64,000 bases of DNA, taken from positions 1,708,501 through 1,772,500 of the forward strand of contig NZ_LR134336.1 in assembly GCF_900637025.1 (NCBI RefSeq), written 5' to 3'. Within the stretch, counting starts at the first letter, position 1; each line of letters begins with the position of its first letter. Below, in pieces: positions 57,436 through 64,000 of this stretch. This stretch comes from Streptococcus oralis ATCC 35037. GTDB taxonomy: Bacteria > Bacillota > Bacilli > Lactobacillales > Streptococcaceae. A program made the translations under genes and the position numbers. Under the pieces are notes generated by a model, which made no database searches, was not told the DNA's origin, and worked only from the letters and a program-made list of their open reading frames with translations.

Positions 57436-57891
57436 ACATCCCCTTCCTTTTCTAACATTCTCCTTAACTGCTTGATAAACTAATGTTTCTACTAGTATAC
57501 CTCAGTTCAGGGGTAGATAGCAACCTTTTACCTTTTTCTATGCAAACTATTCCAAGAGCTGCAAGATTTCTAAACTACACCCACACTATATGAAGCGCTG
57601 CCCCTCTTATCTTTTTAACTAGGGTATTAAGAAACTTAAAAAGAACTACCAAAATGATAGTTCTTTCCAATATTATTTATATTTTGAAGAATAAGTTCCT
57701 TCCACTCTACTTAGTCTTTAAAAAAGTTCTTTGTAGAGAGCAATGGTTTCTTCTAAAGTTGGCATATAAGAAGTTTTACAAATATTTGTAAGCGTTTTAA
57801 GTAAAAAGTTAGTAAAGAACAGCCAACCCTTTTTTCAAGAAAAAAGCTCTAAAAAGATAGCTTTCATCTCATTGGAACTTTTACTGAATCA
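57436..57891. other. intergenic region with two terminators, 456 bp
   Basis: On the minus strand it holds the terminator of the lipoprotein gene (AAAGCT/AGCTTT with TTTTTTC, 57836-57864) and a second hairpin AAAGAACTA/TAGTTCTTT (57640-57666) with a T run. Between them the frame ending at 57718 reads MPTLEETIALYKELF before its stop, which looks like a protein C-terminus and may be a gene relic. Confidence 0.55.
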
Positions 57892-58347
57892 TTATTGCTT
57901 AGTTAATACCACTCGGTCAGATGCCTCTCGGTCCATATCGTCGATAATCAATTGATTACCATTAACCGTGTAAATTTTGACATCATCACCGATAATGACA
58001 CGTTGATTTTCTGGCTCAAAGCTGACTTGCTTGATTTCCTTATCTCCATCTGGCTCGACTTCAGTCCATGTACCAGTTTTACCTGTTACAACAAGAGTGA
58101 TTTGGTCATTCTCATCTTTTCCAGTATAGGTACCATCGATATTCGTAGGTTGATCTACAGTAGTGTCCTGACTTGAGGATGCCTGTGATTGACTAGCACT
58201 TGTCGCAGCGCTAGAAGATGATTCTTGTTGAGTAGATGATTGCTGCGCCGATTGCTGGGTAGGGGCTTGTGCCTTAGGTCCACAAGCTGCTAAAAGACTA
58301 AGAATTGCTAGGGAAGCAATAGAAAGTGTGAATGTTTTCGTTTTCAT
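57892..58347 (-). CDS. small lipoprotein
   Basis: 151 residues. Signal peptide with lipobox LAAC (Cys22), a Gln/Ser-rich linker (about residues 25-65), and a compact C-terminal beta domain (GTYTGKDENDQITLVVTGKTGTWTEVEPDG). No function known to me. A 90-bp gap lies before folC. Confidence 0.8.
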   Translation of the reverse strand: MKTKTFTLSIASLAILSLLAACGPKAQAPTQQSAQQSSTQQESSSSAATSASQSQASSSQDTTVDQPTNIDGTYTGKDENDQITLVVTGKTGTWTEVEPDGDKEIKQVSFEPENQRVIIGDDVKIYTVNGNQLIIDDMDREASDRVVLTKQ

Positions 58348-58437
58348 AGCGATTTCCTTTCTTTTGTGCCAATAATTTGCTGGAATCGTTTCCAGATATA
58401 CCTCCTACCTACAGTATAGCAACATAAACCTATAAGG

Positions 58438-59688
58438 TCAACTAATCTCATCGCTTTCAACCAAACTTGCTCGAACTTCCGAGATAAAGTAGAGGGATCC
58501 CGTCACGAAAAGCAAGTCCTGGCCATTGGCCTTATCTTCAAATTCTCTGATAAAGTCGCCATAGGAAGGAATCAAATCATAACCTACCACATCCTTTTCA
58601 TCCAGAGAGCCTTGGTAGTCAAAGCCTGTTACCTTAAGTTCCACCTCAGGTAACTGCTTAGATAGATAGCCTAACATCCCCTGATAATCCTTGCGTTTAA
58701 GTGCTCCAAAAAGGATATGAACCTGGTAACCTTGCTGGATTTTCCCCTGGATAAACTCTACTAGACGAGTCAAGGCTGGCAGATTGTGAGCCCCATCTAG
58801 GTAGATTTGCGGACGAATCCGTTCCAATCGACCTGCCCAGTTTGTCTCCTTCAAAGCCCGTCTGACAAGCACTTCTTCGACCCTTTCACCTCTTGATGCC
58901 ATAAACAGAAGAAAAGTTTGTAAAGCCAAGGCGGCATTTTCTTGCTGATAAACACCTTCCAAACTAATTTCAAGTTGTGAAAAATTCGCTAGGCTGCTTG
59001 AAAAATCCCCAGCATTCAAGGAGAAGTCTAGCCCAGCTTGATAGAGATCCACACCTAACTCTCTTGCTGTATTTTGACAGACAAGTTTAGCTTCTGGAGC
59101 GAGCTTAGCAATGACTGCCTGCTTGCCGGCCTTGAAAATACCAGCTTTCTGCTCGGCTATTTCCTCTAGACTATCGCCCAAGGTCTCCTGATGATCTAGC
59201 CCAATGGAAGTAATAACTGCAATCTCTCCTGTTACGACATTAGTCGTGTCAAGCAAACCACCAATCCCCACCTCTAGCAGGACTAGATCCACTCCCTGCT
59301 CTTTAAAGTAAAGCAAGGCAATCAAGGTCAACAATTCAAAGAAAGACAATTGATCGTGTGTCTCTAAAAGAGTTTTCTCCATCTCCTTGACTTGGTTAGC
59401 TATACGTACAAAGTCTTCCTCTGCGATTGGTTCCCCATTGATACAGATTCGATCATGGATGCTGATGATATGAGGAGAGGTAAAAGTACCAACTTTTTTA
59501 CCATGAGCAACAAACAACTCCCTCATGAAGGCAATAGTTGACCCTTTACCGTTAGTCCCTGTTACGTGGATAATAGGATAAGTCTTCTCAGGATTCCCCA
59601 GCAAATCCACTGCTAGCTGCATTCGTCCAAGTCCAGATCTAAAGTTTAAACCAATCCGACTATGAAGCCACTTTTCTACTTCAAACAT
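58438..59688 (-). CDS. folC: folylpolyglutamate synthase / dihydrofolate synthase
   Basis: Adds glutamates to folates. 416 residues. P-loop HVTGTNGKGST, the Omega-loop/ligase TSPHI, and the GGLLDTTNV metal-binding region. The ATG at 59688 is preceded by AAGGAGAT. Monocistronic, downstream of a strong terminator. Confidence 0.95.
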   Translation of the reverse strand: MFEVEKWLHSRIGLNFRSGLGRMQLAVDLLGNPEKTYPIIHVTGTNGKGSTIAFMRELFVAHGKKVGTFTSPHIISIHDRICINGEPIAEEDFVRIANQVKEMEKTLLETHDQLSFFELLTLIALLYFKEQGVDLVLLEVGIGGLLDTTNVVTGEIAVITSIGLDHQETLGDSLEEIAEQKAGIFKAGKQAVIAKLAPEAKLVCQNTARELGVDLYQAGLDFSLNAGDFSSSLANFSQLEISLEGVYQQENAALALQTFLLFMASRGERVEEVLVRRALKETNWAGRLERIRPQIYLDGAHNLPALTRLVEFIQGKIQQGYQVHILFGALKRKDYQGMLGYLSKQLPEVELKVTGFDYQGSLDEKDVVGYDLIPSYGDFIREFEDKANGQDLLFVTGSLYFISEVRASLVESDEIS

Positions 59689-59743
59689 ACATATCTCCTT
59701 AACAAAAGTCCAATCAACTACCGCATCAAAGTATGATTACAAA

Positions 59744-59778
59744 TAAAAAACGAGGTCGGGACTAAAATCCCGACCTCT
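59744..59778 (-). terminator. strong terminator upstream of folC
   Basis: GAGGTCGGGA (59752-59761) / TCCCGACCTC (59768-59777), with GTTTTTT on the minus strand. It ends transcripts reading through the repeat array from ireB-ruvX-DUF1292. Confidence 0.9.
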
Positions 59779-59819
59779 TACCTGGTTAGCTAATCACTAG
59801 CTACTATGAATTTCAACGT

Positions 59820-59998
59820 GGGCTAAAAACGTCCCCCGGAACTACTTACGGTCTTTATTTTTAGCGTAAGGGTAAAAATGTTCACTGAACAAACCAGTTC
59901 TCTCTTATTTTAAGGAACTGGGCTAAAAACGTCCCCCGGACATTCCTGCGTTTCTAATTTCTGGCGCAGGGCTAAAAACATCCACTGGATGTTTTTAC
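59820..59998 (-). repeat. tandem 50-bp array of terminator-like hairpins
   Basis: Four units start at 59820, 59870, 59920 and 59969 (periods 50, 50 and 49). Each begins with GGGCTAAAAACGTCCCCCGGA or a variant (GGGTAAAAATGTTCACTGAA; GGGCTAAAAACATCCACTGGA). On the minus strand each is a short hairpin followed by TTTTTA. The 29-bp remainders differ in sequence but each forms its own stem ending in the next unit (e.g. CTTACG...CGTAAG; CAGTTC...GAACTG; CTGCG...CGCAG). The array starts at the stop codon of the DUF1292 gene. Confidence 0.85.
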
Positions 59999-60300
59999 TC
60001 CTCCATAAAGCTGTTGAAGACTTCTTCAATCATGTTCCATTCGTCTTCTGAGTCTTCTGGAATTGGTTGCAATTCGCCTTCTGTTCCGTCTTCATTTTCG
60101 ATGAATGAGTAAGCTTGAATTTCAACTTCACCGTTTTCATCTTCTTCTGCGTTAACTGGCACTAGAAGAACATAGTTTTTACCAAATTCTTCTTTCCCAT
60201 CGATGGTCAAAAGAATTTCAAACAAGGTTTCATTACCTTGCTCATCTACTAGTGTAATCAATTCACGTTCTTCGTGGTCATGGTTGTGATCGTGTGACAT
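59995..60300 (-). CDS. DUF1292 family protein
   Basis: 101 residues, very acidic, beginning with a His/Asp-rich stretch ([11 protein letters not shown]), then the DUF1292 core ([30 protein letters not shown]). It is the third gene of the conserved ireB-ruvX-DUF1292 operon. Function unknown; the His-rich N-terminus could bind metal. Confidence 0.9.
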   Translation of the reverse strand: MSHDHNHDHEERELITLVDEQGNETLFEILLTIDGKEEFGKNYVLLVPVNAEEDENGEVEIQAYSFIENEDGTEGELQPIPEDSEDEWNMIEEVFNSFMEE

Positions 60301-60315
60301 AGTTTCTCCTCTGTC

Positions 60316-60735
60316 TTAAAATTTTCTATCTAAATAATTTTGCAAAATCAACTGAGCAGCCAGCTTATCAATAACTTTCTTGCGTTTGTTACGGCTGATA
60401 TCTGCTTGTTCAATCAACATACGCTCCGCAGCAACGGTCGTCAAACGCTCATCCTGATAGTCTACTGGTAAACCAAAAAGTTCCTCTAATTTTGCTCCGT
60501 AGGCTTGACTGGCTTCTACCCGCGGACCGCTGGTATTGTTCATGTTTTTAGGCAGACCTACTACAAAGCGTTCCACCTTATAGATGTCAACCAATTCCTT
60601 GATACGATCAAAACCAAACTGGCCCTGGTCCTCATTAATCTGGATGATTTCAAGTCCCTGAGCAGTGAAGCCCAAGGGATCGCTAATAGCCACCCCTACT
60701 GTTTTTGAACCGACGTCCAATCCCATAATTCTCAT
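60316..60735 (-). CDS. ruvX: Holliday junction resolvase-like protein RuvX
   Basis: 139 residues, RNase H fold. [22 protein letters not shown] contains the first catalytic Asp; [15 protein letters not shown] and DERLTTV follow. Implicated in rRNA 5'-end maturation and recombination. 3 bp after ireB. Confidence 0.94.
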   Translation of the reverse strand: MRIMGLDVGSKTVGVAISDPLGFTAQGLEIIQINEDQGQFGFDRIKELVDIYKVERFVVGLPKNMNNTSGPRVEASQAYGAKLEELFGLPVDYQDERLTTVAAERMLIEQADISRNKRKKVIDKLAAQLILQNYLDRKF

Positions 60736-60738
60736 AGA

Positions 60739-61005
60739 TTATAGATCGACTCCTTGTCCTTTAAGGTAGTAGCGTACCAATTCTTCAACAATTTCATCAC
60801 GCTCATACTTACGGATTTGATTTCGTGCATTGTTATAACGAGGAACGTAGGCAGGGTCACCACTCAGTACATAACCGACGATCTGGTTAATCGGATTGTA
60901 GCCCTTGTCGTTCAAAGAAGCATAGACGTCTGTCAACGTTTCGCTAATTTCTTTCTTATTGGAATCATCCAATTTAAACCGTACAGTTTCTTCAGTAAAT
61001 CCCAT
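60739..61005 (-). CDS. ireB: IreB family regulatory phosphoprotein
   Basis: 88 residues from the ATG at 61005 ([20 protein letters not shown]); an earlier in-frame ATG at 61047 is unlikely. Small dimeric protein that in enterococci is a substrate of the Ser/Thr kinase IreK and affects cephalosporin resistance. The N-terminal Thr residues are the phosphosite region. Confidence 0.92.
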
Positions 61006-61091
61006 TCTAACACCCTCTTTCCTTAGAATAGTACTATTATAGCACATTCCCTGACGTTCTACAAATAAGTCAGTCTATTAATTTGGATTTT

Positions 61092-61661
61092 CTATTGTTC
61101 TGTCGCCCCATTTGCCACTCTATCAGCAATATACTGGCTAGGTTCGTTTTTTAAGAGATTTTCAAGACCAATATTTTTTAAATATTCTAGTTGAGATGCC
61201 TTTTTGACATCCAAAACTTGAAAATCATAAGTCGTTGTGGTCTGGATTTCTGTCTCGCTGAGTAGCTTGGTTTCCAGTGTAAATCCTGCCAGTTTGCGCG
61301 CCTCTTGGATGGTCTCATCCTTCTCTTCAGCTTCTAGAAGCGCTTTTTGCGTCTCCTCTAGGCCATTTTCAGAGATAAAAGTCTTGAGTTCATCCCCCAC
61401 AGGTCGTTTTTGCTGGATGGTCAAGGTCAAAAACTGATTGCCTTTATAAGTAATGGTCTGAATCTGTTGCGTCCCATTTTCTGACTTCGGCATCAGCAAG
61501 GTCTTGGTGACAACCGTATTCTTTTCGGCATTGTCCAAAACGGGAAGGTTGGATTGGAGAGGTTCAGATGCTGTTGTGGAAGCAGCAGGAGTTTCCTTTT
61601 TTTGCCCACATCCCGCAAGCAAAAAGAGGAGAGCAAAACTAGCAATTAGTAACTTTTTCAT
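61092..61661 (-). CDS. DUF1307-type lipoprotein
   Basis: 189 residues. Lipobox LAGC (Cys18), a Thr/Ala-rich linker, then a YehR-like domain (GTQQIQTITYKGNQFLTLTIQ). The role is unknown. It stands as a single gene between ireB and spx. Confidence 0.82.
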   Translation of the reverse strand: MKKLLIASFALLFLLAGCGQKKETPAASTTASEPLQSNLPVLDNAEKNTVVTKTLLMPKSENGTQQIQTITYKGNQFLTLTIQQKRPVGDELKTFISENGLEETQKALLEAEEKDETIQEARKLAGFTLETKLLSETEIQTTTTYDFQVLDVKKASQLEYLKNIGLENLLKNEPSQYIADRVANGATEQ

Positions 61662-61692
61662 AATTCCTCACTTGATTTTAAAACAAAAGAGC

Positions 61693-61724
61693 AAACAAGG
61701 CCAGGAGTCACTCCCAGCCTTGAT
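61693..61724 (-). terminator. spx terminator
   Basis: CAAGGCCAGGAG (61696-61707) and CTCCCAGCCTTG (61711-61722) form a stem with one mismatch pair; TTTGCTCTTTTG follows on the minus strand. Confidence 0.75.
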
Positions 61725-61727
61725 GTT

Positions 61728-62126
61728 TTATAGAGCTGCACGTAGACGTGCTTCTGCATTTTCTACATTACGGACAGAGCGTGGCAAGAAGGCACGGATA
61801 TCATCTTCTTTATAGCCGACTTGCAGGCGCTTCTCATCAACGAGAATCGGACTCTTTAAGATCCGTGGTGTTTCCATGATTAAGTTGAGCACTTCATTGA
61901 CACTCAAATCCTCGATGTCAACTCCAAGTGCCTTAGCGTAGCGGTTTTTTGACGAAACGATACTGGCAATTCCATTATCTGTTTTCGTGAGAATATCTAA
62001 TAACTCTTCTCTTGTAATTCCTTCTTTACCGAGATTTTGTTCTTTATAACTTAACTGGTGGGCATTGAGCCAGGTTTTCGCTTTTTTACAGCTAGTACAA
62101 CTTGAGACTGTATAAATTTTGATCAT
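61728..62126 (-). CDS. spx: Spx/ArsC-family transcriptional regulator
   Basis: 132 residues. The N-terminal CTSCKKAK gives the CxxC redox switch (Cys10, Cys13). The fold is ArsC-like, and RKAxRPI-type contacts of Spx correspond to LKSPILVDEKRLQVGYKEDDIR here. Spx proteins bind the RNA polymerase alpha C-terminal domain under oxidative stress. Which of the streptococcal Spx paralogues this is cannot be said. An extended -10 (TGGTATAAT, 62176-62168) precedes it. Confidence 0.9.
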   Translation of the reverse strand: MIKIYTVSSCTSCKKAKTWLNAHQLSYKEQNLGKEGITREELLDILTKTDNGIASIVSSKNRYAKALGVDIEDLSVNEVLNLIMETPRILKSPILVDEKRLQVGYKEDDIRAFLPRSVRNVENAEARLRAAL

Positions 62127-62260
62127 GTACCTACCCCTTTCGCTACATGTTACTATCAGTTTAGTCTATTATACCATAAAAAACATCCGACTTGCGACCT
62201 ATTTTTAAAAAAAATTAACTTTTTTCGCGATTTTCGTACTTTTTTCTTGACAAAATCAAT
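62127..62260 (-). promoter_or_regulatory. spx upstream region
   Basis: Holds the spx extended -10 and, farther upstream, an A/T-rich stretch after the mgtA stop codon. A clear terminator for mgtA was not found. Confidence 0.45.
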
Positions 62261-64000
62261 TTATAACCAACTTTTAAATTTTTTGATATACAATCGTTTC
62301 ACAACTGTAACACTTATCATATAGAGAACAATAATCAAAAGCAAAAAGAGGAAATAAATTGGTTCCAAAGGGGTTAAATGAAGCAGGCTAGCAATTGAAG
62401 AGTAGGGAAGGAAGGTCACAAAACTAGCTGCCAGCAAGGTTGTACCAAGAACAAACCATGATGGACGACTTTGTAAGAAAGGAAGTTTTGCTGAACGAAG
62501 CATATGGATAACCATGGTTTGGGACCACATGGATTCAATGAACCAACCTGTCTGGAACAAGATGATAAATCCCGTTGCAGACTCTGCTCCGTGAGCATAA
62601 GCTTGACCTGTCGCCATTGGGACAATGATAAAATAGAGCAAGATAAAGGTCAAAATATCAAAGGCAGAAGAAATCGGACCCATCCAAATCATAAAGCGAG
62701 TAATAGACTTGGCTTCCCACTTATGAGGATGCTTCAAAAAGTCTTCATCTACATTATCAAATGGCAAGGAAATGCAAGAAAGATCATAGACGAGGTTTAA
62801 GACAATCAAGTGAATCGGAGCCATAGGAAGGAAAGGTAAAAAGATACCAGACACTAACAGAGAGAAAATGTTCCCGAAATTAGAGCTGACCGTCATCTTA
62901 ATGTACTTGGTCATGTTGGCGTAGACCTTACGACCTTCAACGATACCAGTTTCAAGAACCATGAGATCCTTATCTAGCAAAATGACATCAGCCGTTTCTT
63001 TGGCAATATCTACTGCTGTATCAACAGAAATCCCCACATCTGCCACTTTCATAGAAGGGGCGTCGTTAATACCATCTCCCATATAGCCGACACCATGACC
63101 ATTTCTTTTTAGCTGTAGAATGATGCGAGCTTTTTGGTCAGGAGACAATTTAGCAAATACTGTTACACTTTCAACCACTTCTGCCAACTGCTCATCTGAC
63201 ATTTGGTCGATATCTACCCCTAAAAGGATGTGTTCAATGTCCAAACCAACTTTCTCACAGATGGCTTGCGTTACTTTTTCATTATCCCCAGTTAAAATCT
63301 TAGTCTTAACACCATGTTCAAGTAAAGCCTTGATTGCAGGTGCTGCAGATGGTTTTGGTGGATCTAGAAAGGCAAGATAGCCTGTTAGAATCATCTCTTT
63401 TTCATCTTCAACGGAGTAAGCAAAACCTTCTTTTAGGCCTGTTTTATAGGCAACTCCCAAGACTCGCAATCCCTGTTGATTAAGTTGATCTACTTCTTTT
63501 AAGATTTCCACTCGGATATCATCCGTCAAAGGACTAATCTGACCTTGATATTCCACATGGGTTGAAATCGCAAGCATTTCCTCTAGAGCACCCTTGGTTA
63601 CCAAACTAACAACTTCGTTCTCATCCTTGACGATGACACTCATCCGTCTGCGTTCAAAATCAAAGGGCAATTCATCTATTTTTTGGAAGCTAGTATCCAA
63701 ATTTTGTAGAATAGCGTGTTCTTTAGCTTCTTTTTCAGTTCTACTGATAATGGCACGGTCCATCAAGTTTTTCAATCCCGTTTGAAAATAGGAATTGAGG
63801 TAGGCCCGTCTCAACACAGACAAGTCCAAATCTCCATGTATATCCAAAGGATATTCAAGGACAATTTCGTCTTGGGTAAGGGTTCCGGTTTTATCCGTGC
63901 ATAGGATATCAATAGCACCTAGGTCCTGTATGGCATTGAGTTTTTTGATGACGACTTTTTCCTTGGCCATGATAATGGAGCCTTTTGCTAAACTGGCCGT
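62261..64000 (-). CDS. mgtA: magnesium-translocating P-type ATPase (3' part)
   Basis: Partial: the reading frame stays open to the right edge, so the N-terminal third is missing. The visible 579 residues include the phosphorylation motif DKTGTLT, the ATP-binding domain, MVGDGINDAP-like GYMGDGINDAPSMKVADVGISVD, and the C-terminal helices. The KKLNAIQDLGAIDILC segment before the phosphorylated Asp is typical of the Mg2+ (P3B) type. Confidence 0.88.
   Translation of the reverse strand, partial: TASLAKGSIIMAKEKVVIKKLNAIQDLGAIDILCTDKTGTLTQDEIVLEYPLDIHGDLDLSVLRRAYLNSYFQTGLKNLMDRAIISRTEKEAKEHAILQNLDTSFQKIDELPFDFERRRMSVIVKDENEVVSLVTKGALEEMLAISTHVEYQGQISPLTDDIRVEILKEVDQLNQQGLRVLGVAYKTGLKEGFAYSVEDEKEMILTGYLAFLDPPKPSAAPAIKALLEHGVKTKILTGDNEKVTQAICEKVGLDIEHILLGVDIDQMSDEQLAEVVESVTVFAKLSPDQKARIILQLKRNGHGVGYMGDGINDAPSMKVADVGISVDTAVDIAKETADVILLDKDLMVLETGIVEGRKVYANMTKYIKMTVSSNFGNIFSLLVSGIFLPFLPMAPIHLIVLNLVYDLSCISLPFDNVDEDFLKHPHKWEAKSITRFMIWMGPISSAFDILTFILLYFIIVPMATGQAYAHGAESATGFIILFQTGWFIESMWSQTMVIHMLRSAKLPFLQSRPSWFVLGTTLLAASFVTFLPYSSIASLLHLTPLEPIYFLFLLLIIVLYMISVTVVKRLYIKKFKSWL

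Noticed and set aside
59820..59998. CRISPR array
   Set aside because: Only four units. The intervening sequences are not independent spacers, because each forms a stem with the border of the next unit; the repeat is terminator-like and no cas gene is near.

Overview
The window comes from a mitis-group Streptococcus (S. mitis/oralis/pneumoniae relatives). The evidence is low-to-moderate GC, a pneumococcal-type BOX element, CiaR-controlled csRNA genes, LPXTG and lipoprotein signals, no tRNA or rRNA, and a gene order that, from memory, follows the pneumococcal chromosome from the spuA/glmS region through the S10-spc-alpha ribosomal cluster to nrdD, cls, folC, ruvX and spx, inverted relative to the usual map. 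I cannot name the species.

Layout. 0-3.7 kb: a surface-anchored pullulanase, a BOX element and a bidirectional terminator. 3.9-9.3 kb (minus strand): an accessory operon of two paralogous UroD-superfamily proteins with a zinc-methyltransferase-type His-X-Cys...Cys signature, a 67-residue membrane peptide encoded between them, and a complete polar amino-acid-type ABC importer. This is the least ordinary part of the window and my best candidate for an undescribed system. A 60-bp relic of one of its genes lies just beyond its far side. 9.6-15.8 kb: a lipoprotein acid phosphatase, an LLM oxidoreductase, glmS, a half-size EamA protein and a GH1 glycosidase. 15.8-26.5 kb: proS, the membrane protease eep/rseP, cdsA, uppS, ruvB, acetyltransferases and leuS, with three CiaR-type small RNA genes between them. 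26.8-33.3 kb: a ferric-iron/AfuA-type ABC importer whose promoter has CiaR-like geometry, a histidine phosphatase, a fourth csRNA, a PFL/UPF0210 protein and an ACT protein. 33.4-48.3 kb: the ribosomal superoperon from rpsJ to rplQ with secY, adk, infA and rpoA, closed by an L17 downstream element and a large terminator; a decayed copy of its promoter and leader sits 1 kb upstream. 48.4-57.4 kb: a GyrI-like protein, the anaerobic ribonucleotide reductase operon (nrdD, 46-aa ORF, two GNATs, nrdG, P-loop kinase) with two NrdR boxes, a GT-C-like membrane protein and cardiolipin synthase. 57.9-64 kb: a lipoprotein, folC, a tandem 50-bp repeat array of terminator-like hairpins, the ireB-ruvX-DUF1292 operon, a DUF1307 lipoprotein, spx and the 3' part of an mgtA-type ATPase cut by the window edge.

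Most genes are housekeeping and lie on the minus strand. The regulatory content is unusually rich: four csRNAs, five promoters with the same CiaR-box geometry, NrdR boxes, dre-like repeats near glmS, and several relics of local duplication (S10 leader, leuS 3' end, a UroD-like gene fragment). No CRISPR array, prophage or intact insertion sequence was seen.
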